Shown here in pieces: positions 54,401 through 62,491 of a stretch of DNA of 64,000 nt (positions are counted from its first letter, which is position 1; each line of letters starts with the position of its first letter). A program made the position numbers and the translations under genes. Under the pieces are notes generated by a model. That model did not search any database, was not told where the DNA came from, and saw only the letters and a list, made by a program, of their open reading frames with translations. This stretch comes from Catellatospora sp. KI3 (GTDB taxonomy: Bacteria > Actinomycetota > Actinomycetes > Mycobacteriales > Micromonosporaceae): NCBI RefSeq assembly GCF_029948125.1, contig NZ_JASAMB010000001.1:124001-188000 (forward strand). The letters are read 5' to 3'.

Positions 54401-54508
54401 GTAGAGCGGTGCGGCGGTTCCGGCGGCGACCGACAGGACCGCGAGCACGGCCAGGGTCACGGCCTGGGCGCGCCGGCTGCGCAGCACGCCGAGCACCAAG
54501 CGGAGCAT
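51434..54508 (-). CDS. Giant FtsX/MacB-type ABC permease, 1024 aa
   Basis: Architecture parallels its neighbour: N-terminal helix (~15-40, RSRRAQAVTLAVLAVLSVAAG), an extracytoplasmic domain, middle helices with the AAGRRTELALGLLRGAPGRH loop, a second extracytoplasmic domain and C-terminal helices with GRAAELAALRVQGLPGAA. Both are full-length with duplicated FtsX units. The ATG at 54508 (MLRLVLGVLRSRR) follows AAGAGG. It overlaps the next permease by 4 bases. The two permeases probably form a heterodimer (inference). Confidence 0.85.
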   Translation of the reverse strand: MLRLVLGVLRSRRAQAVTLAVLAVLSVAAGTAAPLYATAADRAVVAAELRTATPAERAITFTAEVSAVDGHESSLTDLRGQALALTGENTLTQAAGVLLSGSAGFGTPAAVSAPVAARDGVCAHLPLLSGDCPAGAGGAVLSDPTAKALGVTVGDEFTFRPDRAEQPVTLRVAGVYDPAAALRDADPYWAGRTELTPQPLRATNPIFVDESTVDSLRADTVVAMLDLYAGDGALTADNAADVAASLKVELGMPGIKVANGLPQLLKRIQDTRDVLGLAAPLGAVQLLVVCWFVLLMAVAYTAAGRRTELALGLLRGAPGRHRTVLALGPTALVLVLAAPFGVVLGWLLVRLLTWATFAGQAPVPLDRTALLTAAGTLLLVMASAAVAERRAHGGSLMDALRQVPARRGRRFGLLEPAVIVIALAAVGQSYASSTDDGGLALLVPLLLALVAGLLTARLIRPAATAYGAARLHRGRLAAGLAALQVARRPGADRLVALTVVAVALVGQTFSAWDVADAAARERAELELGAARVLTVYAASRPALLSAVRTADPAGEWAMAVTRQPEGGDLLLGVDSSRLAAVATWPEQAGLTAEQVAAALRPKTADPVTVTGGELGLSVHVIHDLGGEMHVTAVLIGPKGEPVTGAVDVAKQVGPASYRMAVPQCAQAPGCRLAWLSFPRSPHELQLTGLDQFGPDRPLLSAAAISAASRWRPQFGAEAEVTLFNGAQSRAAAALEGEQAPQPGAKDYISLYYVPADPRHISSDIRLTVADGPVPLPVVAAGPRRLAHTRELSKITPLQALSRPADVRQVSAVLPGAAADGVLFDLELADRLADTRDNMVTLQVWLNDRAPADAVDRLRAAGLVPVGDETVAARLARYQEQGAGLALRLHLAAAVLSVLLVGLAMLVLAATDRRGRAAELAALRVQGLPGAAAARAARLGNLAMIAIAAPVGALTAWASWTLSAPARAVLTSAADALPIPDPDLRVVVPAVVAATLVLLLAALLAGRSLNRATVRGDENAAGVRR

Positions 54509-54605
54509 GAACAACCTCTTCGGATGATCAGATCGCCGGTGACGCGCGAGCGGAGCGCTCTCAGGGGCGGTCAAGGGGTGGAACCGATGGGTGTACGGGG
54601 CGGAG

Positions 54606-55262
54606 TCAGCCCCGGACCAGCTCGGCGGTGCCGTCGAGCAGATGCAGTTCGGCGTCGCACGCGGCGGCGGCCTCCAGGTCGTGGGTGGCCAGCACGACGG
54701 TGGCCCCCCGGTCCGCCTCGGCGCGCAGCAGGTCCAGCACGCGGCTGCGGTTGGCGGCGTCGAGCTCGCTGGTGACCTCGTCGGCCAGCAGCACCCGGCC
54801 GGACAGGGCCAGCCCGCGTGCGATCGCCGTACGCTGCTGCTGGCCGCCGGACAGCTCCTCGACGAGCTGCCCCGCCTGCGCGGACAGCCCGACCAGCTCC
54901 AGCGACTCGGCGGTGGCGCGGCGCGCGTGCTCCGGGGTGAACCCGTTGGCCACCAGCACGACCTGAACGTTCTCGCCCGCGGTGAGGATGGTGGCCAGCC
55001 CGTTATCCTGCGGGATCAGCACCACCTTGCGGGCGACGGCGTCGTCGCGGTCGCGCAGCGCGCTGCCGTCGACCTCGACGGTGCCGGCGACCGGCCGCAG
55101 CACCCCGGCCATGGCCCGCAGCAGGGTCGTCTTGCCCGCGCCCGACGGTCCGGTCACCGCCAGCATGCGGCCGGGCTGGGCCGTCACGGTCACCTCGCGC
55201 AGCACGGGCGCGCCCGCCGCGTACTCCACGGTCACACGGTCAACCACCAGAGCAGACGACAT
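54606..55262 (-). CDS. ABC transporter ATP-binding protein
   Basis: 218 residues. Walker A GPSGAGKTT, signature EELSGGQQQRTAIARGL (canonical, unlike the other ATPase of this system), Walker B VLLADEVTSELD and the switch His in LATHDLE are present. This compact MacB/LolD-like ATPase fits FtsX-type permeases. The ATG at 55262 follows GAGAGGAGAGCGGCG. First gene of the four-gene operon. Confidence 0.93.
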   Translation of the reverse strand: MSSALVVDRVTVEYAAGAPVLREVTVTAQPGRMLAVTGPSGAGKTTLLRAMAGVLRPVAGTVEVDGSALRDRDDAVARKVVLIPQDNGLATILTAGENVQVVLVANGFTPEHARRATAESLELVGLSAQAGQLVEELSGGQQQRTAIARGLALSGRVLLADEVTSELDAANRSRVLDLLRAEADRGATVVLATHDLEAAAACDAELHLLDGTAELVRG

Positions 55263-55579
55263 CGCCGCTCTCCTCTCGCCTTGCCGAACCCGGCGCCAAC
55301 GGAAGTGATCTCCCGTTTCCGCAGTAGTCACGCGCAATCTAGCGAGCAGGTTGTCAGAACACGAAATCTGTTTCACCAGGCGGGCACGTTAAGAACAGCT
55401 CAACGCAAGCTGTGTGCACGTGTTGCGCGAATGTTGCACGCATATGCGGTAGAGCGCTCTCTCATGTCCGCGATCGCCCCGGTCGCGAAGATCGAACGTG
55501 CGGTTTCGGGGAATGTGCATGAATCTTGGCCCGGATTCCAGCACTTCCCCGAAACCGCGAGATCCCAAGGCGGCGCGCG
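55263..55579. other. Promoter region of the ABC operon with palindrome copy 5
   Basis: No credible gene. It includes an A/T-richer part (55310-55400) that probably holds the ABC promoter and a GTTGCGCGAATGTTGC near-repeat at 55422-55437. Palindromic element copy 5 lies at 55500-55558, next to the HAD gene's 3' end. Confidence 0.6.
55500..55558. repeat. Dispersed palindromic element, copy 5 (diverged)
   Basis: The outer arms GCGGTTTCGGGGAA and complement are conserved, and the inner arms have four or more mismatches (for example ATGTGCATGAATC). The loop still begins TTGG. It lies between two minus-strand genes. Confidence 0.9.
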
Positions 55580-56179
55580 TCAGAGGGCGAGGGCGGCGCG
55601 GAGGTACGGCAGGTCGGCGGGCCCGGACCAGCGCATCGCCGACAGCCCGGCGACGCGGGCGCCCCGGATGTGGCGGTCGGTGTCGTCGACCAGCAGGCAG
55701 CGGTCCGGCGGGGTCTGCACCGCCTGGCAGGCCGCGGCGAAGAACTCCTTCGTCGGCTTGTGGGTCCGCAGCTCCGCCGACGAGATCACCGCGTCGAACT
55801 CGGCCTCCAGCCCGAACCGGGCCAGGTCGTCCCGCAGGTCGTCGGTGGCGTTGCTGACCAGGGCGACCTTGCGCCCGGCCGCCCGCGCGGCGCGTACGAA
55901 CTCCAGCACCTGCCCGTCGATGCGCCCCCGGTAGGCGTTCCACTCGGTCAGCGCCTCGGCCGAGGCGCCGGTGTCGGCGGCGATCTCGTCCAGCCACTGC
56001 TGCCGGGTCCAGTAGCCGGTGATGGCGGGCAGCAGTCGGCCCCAGGTCAGACCCGAGTCGAGCAGCGCCGTGGGCGCGATGCCGTGGCGCTGCTCGAAGC
56101 CGGGGTACGCGTCCGCGTCGTGCTGCCGCAGCACCCCGTCGAAGTCGATCAGCAGGGCCTCGGCCGGTCGACGCCTCAC
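55580..56179 (-). CDS. HAD-superfamily hydrolase
   Basis: 199 residues. Motif I LIDFDGVL (nucleophile Asp12, acid Asp14), motif II VSNAT, motif III Lys in THKPTKEFF and motif IV LLVDDTDRHI are all in place. The helical cap (~20-80) places it near haloacid-dehalogenase-like/phosphatase groups. GTG start overlaps the smc stop by 4 bases (GTGA), so it is translationally coupled to smc. The substrate is unknown. Confidence 0.93.
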   Translation of the reverse strand: MRRRPAEALLIDFDGVLRQHDADAYPGFEQRHGIAPTALLDSGLTWGRLLPAITGYWTRQQWLDEIAADTGASAEALTEWNAYRGRIDGQVLEFVRAARAAGRKVALVSNATDDLRDDLARFGLEAEFDAVISSAELRTHKPTKEFFAAACQAVQTPPDRCLLVDDTDRHIRGARVAGLSAMRWSGPADLPYLRAALAL

Positions 56180-59100
56180 TCGCTCTCACCCTTCAACCGC
56201 TGGCTGATCACCTCGGTCACACCGTTGCGCATGGTCACGCCGTACAGGGCGTCGGCGACCTCCATGGTGCGCTTCTGGTGCGTGATGATGATCAGCTGGC
56301 TGCGCGAGCGCAGCTCCTGGAACAGCGTGATCAGGCGGCCGAGGTTGACGTCGTCCAGGGCCGCCTCCACCTCGTCCATGATGTAGAAGGGGCTGGGGCG
56401 GGCGCGGAAGATCGCGCAGAGCATCGCCACGGCGGTGAGCGAGCGCTCGCCACCGGACAGCAGCGACAGCCGCTTGATCTTCTTGCCCGGCGGCCGCGCC
56501 TCGACCTCGACGCCGGTGGTCAGCATGTTGTCCGGGTCGGTCAGCACCAGCCGGCCGTCGCCGCCCGGGAACAGGATCGGGAAGACGACCTCGAACTCGC
56601 GGGCGGTGTCGGCGAACGCGGTGGTGAACACCTCCAGGATGCGGTCGTCCACGTCCTTGACCACGGTCAGCAGGTCGCGGCGGGTCGCCTTGAGGTCCTC
56701 GAGCTGGTCGGAGAGGAACTTGTACCGCTCCTCCAGCGCCGCGAACTCCTCCAGCGCCAGCGGGTTGACCTTGCCGAGCAGGTTCAGGTCACGCTCGGCC
56801 CTGGCGGCGCGCTTCTCCTGGATGGCCCGGTCGTACGGCTCCGGCTCGGCCAGGTCGGCGGAGCCCAGCACGATCACCGGCACCGGCACGCTCGGACCGT
56901 ACTCGCCGAGCAGGGTCTCCACGTCGAGCGAGAACTCCTCGGCGGCGCGGGTCTCCAGCTGCTCGATGCGCATGCGCTGCTCGGCGCGCGCGACCTCGTC
57001 GCGGTGCACCTCGGAGGTGAGCCGGTTCAGGTCGTCGCCGAGGCGCTTGGCCTGGCCGCGTACCTGAGCCAGCTCGGCCTCGCGGGCGGTGCGGGCGGTG
57101 GCGATCTCGTCGCGGCGGGCCGCGGCCTCCTCCAGCGCCGCCGACAGGCGGGTGAGCAGCTCGCGGGTGCCCGACTCGACCGCCTTGGCGATCGTGGCGC
57201 CCCGCTCCCGGGCGGCGCGGCGGGCGGCGGCGCGCTCACGGGCGGCGCGCTCGGCACCGGCCTGGCGCAGCAGCGAGTCGGCCCGGCCGGCGATCTGCGA
57301 CACCCGCTCCTCGGCGGTGCGCACGGCCAGCCGTACCTCGACCTCGTTCTGCCGGGACTGCGGCACCATCGCGGCGAGCTGGTCGCGCTCGGTGGTGGAC
57401 GGGTCCTCGTCGACCGGCAGCGACTCGGCGGCGGCCAGCCGCTCCTCCAGCTCGGCCAGCCGGGCCAGGTCCTCCTCGCGGGCGGCGGCGGCCTTGTCGC
57501 GCGAGGCGCCCAGGCGCTGCGCCTCGGCCTGCGCCGACCGGGCGGCCGCGCTGACCTCGGCGAGCTTGCGGGCGGCGGCGTTGCGCTCGCCCTCGGCGGC
57601 GCGCTTGGCCGCGGCGGCGGAGTCCATGGCCGCCTTGCGCTCCGACACGACCTCGCGCGCCTCAGCGATCTGCTCGCGCAGGACGGCGACGCTCTCCTCG
57701 GCCGCGTTCTTCTTGGCCCGCGCCTCGTCGACGGCCGCCTGCACCTCGATGTAGCTGGGCGCCTTGGCCGAGCCGCCCGCACCGGCGAAGGCGCCGACGA
57801 CGTCGCCCTCGGCGGTCACCGCGCGCAGCGACGGCTGGGCGGCGACCAGGGCGGTGGCCGAGGGCAGATCCGGCACGAGTACGACGTCGCGCAGCGCGTG
57901 CGCGACGGCGGGGCGGATGGAGTCGGCGCAGCGCACCACGTCGATCGCCCAGCGGGCGCCCGGCGGCAGCGCCACGTCGGGGCGCGGCTGCGGGCGCGAG
58001 GCCGCGATGAGCAGCGCGGCCCGGCCCGCGTCCTGGATCTTGAGCAGGCGCATCGCCTCGGTGGCCTCGTCGACCCCGGCCACGGCCACGGCGTCGGCGA
58101 GCGTGCCCAACGCGGCGGCCAGTGCGGCCTCACAGCCCGGTTCGACGCTGAGCAGCGACGCGACGCTGCCCAGCAGGCCGGGCACCTCGGCGGCGCGGGC
58201 CAGCAGCGCACCGGCGCCGTCCTTGCGGTTGAGGCCGAGCGCGAGCGCCTCCTCGCGCGCCTTCCAGCCGGTGGCGTCCTTCTCCGCGGCCCGCTCGGCC
58301 TCGTTGAGGCGGCGCACGGCGGCGGTCGCGTCCTCGTGCGCGGCCACCGCGGCGGCGTGCCGGGTGTCCAGGTCGGCGTTGTCGCGGTCGGCGTCGGAGG
58401 TCAGCTCGGCGACCGCGTCCACCTGCTCCTGCGCCGCCTCGGCCCGCATCGCGGCATCGCCGTACGCGGTGGCCAGGCGCTCGATCTCCTCGGCGGCGGT
58501 GGCGGTACGCGCCCGGGACGCGTTGACCTGGCCGGTCAGCTTGGCCATGCCCTCACGGCGGTCGGCGATCGCCTTCATGGCCACGACCAGGGCCCGCTCG
58601 GCGGCGGCCAGCTGGCGCTCCAGCTCCTGGCGGCGCTCGACCGCCTCGGCCAAACGCACCTGGTCCTCGGCCAGCGCCTCGCGCAGGGTCTCCTCCTGCT
58701 CGCGGACCGCCTCGGCCTCGGCCTCCAGCTGCTCCGGGTCCCGGCCCGGCCGCTCGGCCTCGACCGGGGCGGACAGGTGGCGGTGCCGCTCGGAGGCGAG
58801 CTGGGCGGTGGAGCGGAAGCGCTCCTGCAGCGCGGACAGCTGGTACCAGACGTCCTGGGCCTGGGTCAGCCGCGGCGCGTCGACGGCGTGCGCCGCGTCC
58901 AGCTCGGTCAGCCGCTCCTGGACCTGCTCGTACTCCGCCTCGACCAGCTCCCGCCGGGTGCGCAGGGCCGCCTCGTCGGCGATCTCCTTGTCCAGCGTCG
59001 TACGCAGGGTGAACAGGTCGTCGGCGAGCAGCCGCAGGCGGGCGTCGCGCAGGTCGGCCTGGATCACCGCGGCGCGCCGGGCCACCTCGGCCTGCCGCCC

Positions 59101-59715
59101 GAGCGGCTTGAGCTGGCGGCGCAGCTCGTCGGTGAGGTCGGTGACGCGGTTCAGGTTGGCCTGCATCGCGTCGAGCTTCCGCAGCGCCTTCTCCTTGCGC
59201 TTGCGGTGCTTGAGGACGCCCGCGGCCTCCTCGATGAACGCGCGGCGGTCCTCGGGCTTGGCGTGCAGCACCGCGTCGAGCCGGCCCTGGCCGACGATGA
59301 CGTGCATCTCCCGGCCGATGCCGGAGTCGCTCAGCAGCTCCTGGATGTCGAGCAGGCGGCAGGCGTCGCCGTTGATCTCGTACTCGCTCTCGCCGGAGCG
59401 GAACATCCGGCGGGTGATCGACACCTCGGTGTAGTCGATGGGCAGCGCGCCGTCGGTGTTGTCGATGGTCAGCGTGACCTCGGCGCGGCCCAGCGGCTGG
59501 CGGCCGGACGTGCCGGCGAAGATGACGTCTTCCATCTTGCCGCCGCGCAGCGCCTTGGCTCCCTGCTCGCCGAGCACCCAGGCGATCGCGTCGACCACGT
59601 TGGATTTGCCCGAGCCGTTGGGACCCACCACGCAGGTGATCCCCGGTTCGAGCTTCAACGTCGTCGCGGAGGCGAAGGATTTGAAGCCCTTCACCGTCAG
59701 GCTCTTGAGGTGCAC
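56176..59715 (-). CDS. smc: Chromosome segregation ATPase SMC
   Basis: 1179 residues from a GTG at 59715 (HLKSLTVKGFKSF). The N-terminal head has GPNGSGKSNVVDAIAWVLGE, the two coiled-coil arms (~170-500 and ~670-1010) flank the hinge (~505-660, AGALLARAAEVPGLLGSVAS), and the C-terminal head has LLSGGERSLTAVAML and FYIMDEVEAALDDVN. It organises and segregates chromosomes with ScpA/B. It lies upstream of the HAD gene and is flanked by mutM-rnc in the usual actinobacterial neighbourhood. Confidence 0.98.
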   Translation of the reverse strand: MHLKSLTVKGFKSFASATTLKLEPGITCVVGPNGSGKSNVVDAIAWVLGEQGAKALRGGKMEDVIFAGTSGRQPLGRAEVTLTIDNTDGALPIDYTEVSITRRMFRSGESEYEINGDACRLLDIQELLSDSGIGREMHVIVGQGRLDAVLHAKPEDRRAFIEEAAGVLKHRKRKEKALRKLDAMQANLNRVTDLTDELRRQLKPLGRQAEVARRAAVIQADLRDARLRLLADDLFTLRTTLDKEIADEAALRTRRELVEAEYEQVQERLTELDAAHAVDAPRLTQAQDVWYQLSALQERFRSTAQLASERHRHLSAPVEAERPGRDPEQLEAEAEAVREQEETLREALAEDQVRLAEAVERRQELERQLAAAERALVVAMKAIADRREGMAKLTGQVNASRARTATAAEEIERLATAYGDAAMRAEAAQEQVDAVAELTSDADRDNADLDTRHAAAVAAHEDATAAVRRLNEAERAAEKDATGWKAREEALALGLNRKDGAGALLARAAEVPGLLGSVASLLSVEPGCEAALAAALGTLADAVAVAGVDEATEAMRLLKIQDAGRAALLIAASRPQPRPDVALPPGARWAIDVVRCADSIRPAVAHALRDVVLVPDLPSATALVAAQPSLRAVTAEGDVVGAFAGAGGSAKAPSYIEVQAAVDEARAKKNAAEESVAVLREQIAEAREVVSERKAAMDSAAAAKRAAEGERNAAARKLAEVSAAARSAQAEAQRLGASRDKAAAAREEDLARLAELEERLAAAESLPVDEDPSTTERDQLAAMVPQSRQNEVEVRLAVRTAEERVSQIAGRADSLLRQAGAERAARERAAARRAARERGATIAKAVESGTRELLTRLSAALEEAAARRDEIATARTAREAELAQVRGQAKRLGDDLNRLTSEVHRDEVARAEQRMRIEQLETRAAEEFSLDVETLLGEYGPSVPVPVIVLGSADLAEPEPYDRAIQEKRAARAERDLNLLGKVNPLALEEFAALEERYKFLSDQLEDLKATRRDLLTVVKDVDDRILEVFTTAFADTAREFEVVFPILFPGGDGRLVLTDPDNMLTTGVEVEARPPGKKIKRLSLLSGGERSLTAVAMLCAIFRARPSPFYIMDEVEAALDDVNLGRLITLFQELRSRSQLIIITHQKRTMEVADALYGVTMRNGVTEVISQRLKGESE

Positions 59716-60063
59716 GACACTCCGGAATCGATCATCTTGGCGCCCCGTGCGGGGCGTGGGTGGCACATGCTACCGGTCAAAGCGCAGGGTACCCGGTCGG
59801 CCGAGAGGCCCTTCCGACACGCCAGGTCGCCGGGTCCGCAGTCGTATGCCCGGACGCCACGCTACCGAACCATCGGAGGATGCCGAGTTTCGCCGTGATC
59901 CGCACCGGGAACGCAGTACACCGACGCGCGGGCGGCCGACCGGCCGCCGGATGGCGAAAAGGAAAGCGCGCCGCCACAAGAGGGTGGAGGCGCGCAAAAG
60001 GTCTGGTGCCGCGGCAGCTCGCTCGCCAGAGCAGCTGTCCGGTCCCGCTGACGCGGGGAAGGA
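59716..60063. other. Gap upstream of smc
   Basis: It contains the smc promoter region and the terminator of the small coiled-coil gene. A short open frame starting MAKRKARRHKRVEARKRSG (59951) overlaps that terminator and is not regarded as a gene. Confidence 0.6.
59957..59995 (-). terminator. Rho-independent terminator of the small coiled-coil gene
   Basis: On the minus strand GCGCGCC-T-CCAC pairs with GTGG-C-GGCGCGC and is followed by TTTCCTTTT. The stem-plus-U-tract is clear. Confidence 0.82.
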
Positions 60064-60258
60064 TCAGGTCAGAGCCGGTTCGGCAATGCGGAAGAACTCG
60101 TCGGCCTCAGCGGCAGCCGCCGCCAGTCGATCGTTCTCCGCCCGAAGTCGGGTTACCTCGAACTCCAGTGCCCGCACCGTGGCACGCAAGCGGGTGACCT
60201 CGTCCAGCATGCGCCGGTCGGGCGCTGCCGTGACGTGGCCATAGAGGGCCTTCGCCAT
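60064..60258 (-). CDS. Small conserved coiled-coil protein (64 aa)
   Basis: It begins MAKALYGHVTAAPDRRM after a strong ribosome-binding site (AAGGAG). It continues as one helix with Leu/Val heptads (LDEVTRLRATVRALEFEV, TRLRAENDRL) and ends EADEFFRIAEPALT. It resembles small conserved actinobacterial proteins with an MAKALLGHV-like N-terminus; that recollection is from general knowledge, and the function is unknown. It is monocistronic, with its own terminator. Confidence 0.75.
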   Translation of the reverse strand: MAKALYGHVTAAPDRRMLDEVTRLRATVRALEFEVTRLRAENDRLAAAAAEADEFFRIAEPALT

Positions 60259-60496
60259 ATCGTCTCCTTGTGAAGCGCTGCCGGTTCGCCGGCCAAACGC
60301 GCGCCCAGTTATATTCGCGGCTCCCGGCCCGGCTATCCGGAATGTAACTCCAGATAAAGCTGACGAGCGCGGTAGGGCGCGACTGGCGACACCTCCATAG
60401 TCCGCCGATACCCCCGTGACGTCAAGTTGCCGTGCGCCACACCCCGCCACTGGTGTCGTAAGGCGGCAAAACCACCCGAACTGCTAGCGTCGATTC

Positions 60497-61162
60497 GTGG
60501 CAATCCGCGGTCGGCACCGTACGCCCCTGCAGCTCACGCCGGCCCTCGCGGCCCGAGCCGCGATCCTCGCCGTGGCCGCCAGCGCCGCACTGGTCGCCGC
60601 GGGCGCGACCACGGCGCTGCGACACGGCACCGTCCCGGTTGACCGGGGCGCCTCCAGCACCGCGGCCCCGTCCCGCGCCGCCGATCCGCCCGCGCCCGCG
60701 GCACTGCGGACCGCCGGGCCGCGCCGCAGCCCCAAGCCCCGCCGCACCGAGGCGGTGACCCCCGCGACCGACCTGATCACGTGGATGGAGGACCAGGTGA
60801 CGGTGCTGGTCAACCGCGAGCGCGGCCGGGCCGGCTGCGACCGCCTGCGCACCGACGAGCGCATCCGCACCGCCGCCCGGCGCCACAGCGCCGACATGGC
60901 CGGGCACGACTTCTTCAGCCACACCGGCCGCGACGGCAGCGACTTCACCGACCGGCTCGCCGCCGCGGGCTACCCGCGCCGCGAGGCCGCGGGCGAGAAC
61001 ATCGCCTACGGCTACCCGAACCCCCAGTCCGTGGTCGCGGCCTGGATGGGCAGCTCCGGGCACCGGGCGAACATCCTCAACTGCGCCGCCAAGGCGATGG
61101 CCAACGGACTGGCCTACCGGGGGCGCGCCCCGTACTGGACCCAGGACTTCGGCTACCGCTGA
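60497..61162 (+). CDS. Secreted CAP/SCP-domain protein
   Basis: 221 residues from a GTG. Signal sequence or anchor (~18-42, ALAARAAILAVAASAALVAAG), a Pro/Arg/Ala linker (~45-95), then a CAP domain: VLVNRERGRAGC, HSADMAGHDFFSHTG, GENIAYGYPNPQSVVAAWMGS and HRANILN, ending WTQDFGYR. The conserved His and Glu of the CAP cavity are present. It is probably extracellular; CAP proteins have varied lipid-binding or protease-related roles. First of three plus-strand secreted-type genes. Confidence 0.88.
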   Translation: MAIRGRHRTPLQLTPALAARAAILAVAASAALVAAGATTALRHGTVPVDRGASSTAAPSRAADPPAPAALRTAGPRRSPKPRRTEAVTPATDLITWMEDQVTVLVNRERGRAGCDRLRTDERIRTAARRHSADMAGHDFFSHTGRDGSDFTDRLAAAGYPRREAAGENIAYGYPNPQSVVAAWMGSSGHRANILNCAAKAMANGLAYRGRAPYWTQDFGYR

Positions 61163-61268
61163 ACCCGGGCCCGCAAGCCGCGGGTCAGCCTGTCGAGGAG
61201 TTCGGTCGGCAAGCCGACATACCCCGGCGGGCAGTCGCGGGCGGCGCGCGCCGATCGTTGAACGGGGC

Positions 61269-61892
61269 GTGACCCCCCTGCTGCCGCTCCCCGCACACCC
61301 GCACCTGTACCCCGAGATGTGGGCGACGATCGAGGCCGCCGGCGTCGGCGCCACCGTCCTGCTCAACATCGACGCCGGGCCGGGCTCCGGCCTCGACCCG
61401 ACCTGGACCGCCGCGACCACCCGGCTGGTACGCGCCGGAGCCAGCCTGCTCGGCTACGTCGACCTCGCCTACGGCGCCCGGCCGACCGAGCACGTCCGCG
61501 CCGAGCTCGGCCGCTGGGCCGGCTATCCGGTCCGGGGCATCTTCTTCGACCAGGCGCCGACCAGCCCGTACTCGATCGGGCCGGTGGCGGTGGCGGTGCG
61601 CGCCGCCCGGCGCATCGGCTTCGACACGCTGCTGGTCAACCCCGGCCGCCCCACCGACTCGCTCTACCGCGGCCTCGGCGCCGTGCTGTGCACCTTCGAG
61701 GGCGCCTGGGAGCAGTACCGCGTCGGCACCGAGGACGGCGTGCGCTCCGGCGACGCCCACCTGGTGCACTCGGTGCCGCTGGACCAGATCGAGGCCTGCC
61801 ACGAGCTGATGCGCGCCCGCGGCGCCCGGTTCGGCCTGGCCACCAGCGAGGCGTCCGTGCACGGCGCGCCGGTGCTGCCGGTCGGGGTGTGA
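61269..61892 (+). CDS. Spherulation-specific family 4 (Spherulin-4-like) protein
   Basis: 207 residues from a GTG. The TIM-barrel-like sequence shows LLNIDAGPGSGLDPTW, LLGYVDLAYGARP and GIFFDQAP, typical of the Spherulin4 family of putative glycosidases. There is no signal peptide. It overlaps the next gene by 4 bases (GTGTGA), so the two are translationally coupled. Activity is unproven in most members. Confidence 0.82.
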   Translation: MTPLLPLPAHPHLYPEMWATIEAAGVGATVLLNIDAGPGSGLDPTWTAATTRLVRAGASLLGYVDLAYGARPTEHVRAELGRWAGYPVRGIFFDQAPTSPYSIGPVAVAVRAARRIGFDTLLVNPGRPTDSLYRGLGAVLCTFEGAWEQYRVGTEDGVRSGDAHLVHSVPLDQIEACHELMRARGARFGLATSEASVHGAPVLPVGV

Positions 61893-62491
61893 GGGTCCCG
61901 GCCACGGCGGCGGTCGTGCTGGCCTGCCTGGCCTGCGCGGCACCGCCCCGGGCCACCGACTGGTACGACCCGCCGCCGCCACCGCCGACCGACCCCGACC
62001 GGCTGCACTGGGTGTGGTCGCTGGACCGGCCGGACCCCGACCCCGACGCCGCCGACGTGTTCGTGCTCGACGGCTTCACCACCGACGCCGCCGCGGTGCA
62101 GGACCTGCACCGGCGGCGCCGGCACGTGGTCTGCTACCTGGAGCTGGGCGCGGTCGGCGGCCAGCCCGACGCGGGGCGCTTCCCGCACGGGCTGACCGCC
62201 GACCGGCTGATCCGCTGGGACGCCCCGGCGCGGGCCCTGCGCGACACGGTCGCGCCGATCCTGGCCGACCGGCTGCGCGTGTGCCGGGACAAGGGCTTCG
62301 ACGCCGCCGCACTGGATCGGCTCGCCGGTGCGCCCGACGACGTGCTGGTGCGGGTGCTCGACGCGGCGCGCGAGCTGCGGCTGCCGGTCGGGCTGGTGGA
62401 CCGCCCCGACGCGCGGGCCGACCTCAGGCTGCCGCCTTCGCGCGGGGGCGCGGCTGGCACTTCGGGCACGAGTACGAAGAGCGGTTCATGA
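61889..62491 (+). CDS. Degenerate GH114/TM1410-like protein, possible lipoprotein
   Basis: 200 residues from a GTG overlapping the preceding stop. The N-terminus ([19 protein letters not shown]) looks like a lipoprotein signal with LAC. The body follows the endo-alpha-1,4-polygalactosaminidase (GH114) pattern: [58 protein letters not shown]. The catalytic GFDGVEPD segment reads GFDAAALD and the ERWLDI element is missing, so activity is doubtful. The 3' end overlaps mutM's 3' end by 68 bp on the other strand. Confidence 0.6.
   Translation: MRVPATAAVVLACLACAAPPRATDWYDPPPPPPTDPDRLHWVWSLDRPDPDPDAADVFVLDGFTTDAAAVQDLHRRRRHVVCYLELGAVGGQPDAGRFPHGLTADRLIRWDAPARALRDTVAPILADRLRVCRDKGFDAAALDRLAGAPDDVLVRVLDAARELRLPVGLVDRPDARADLRLPPSRGGAAGTSGTSTKSGS

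Noticed and set aside
59951-60100. A basic frame starting MAKRKARRHKRVEARKRSG on the plus strand
   Set aside because: It overlaps the clear Rho-independent terminator of the small minus-strand gene and then runs antisense through that gene; no ribosome-binding site is seen.
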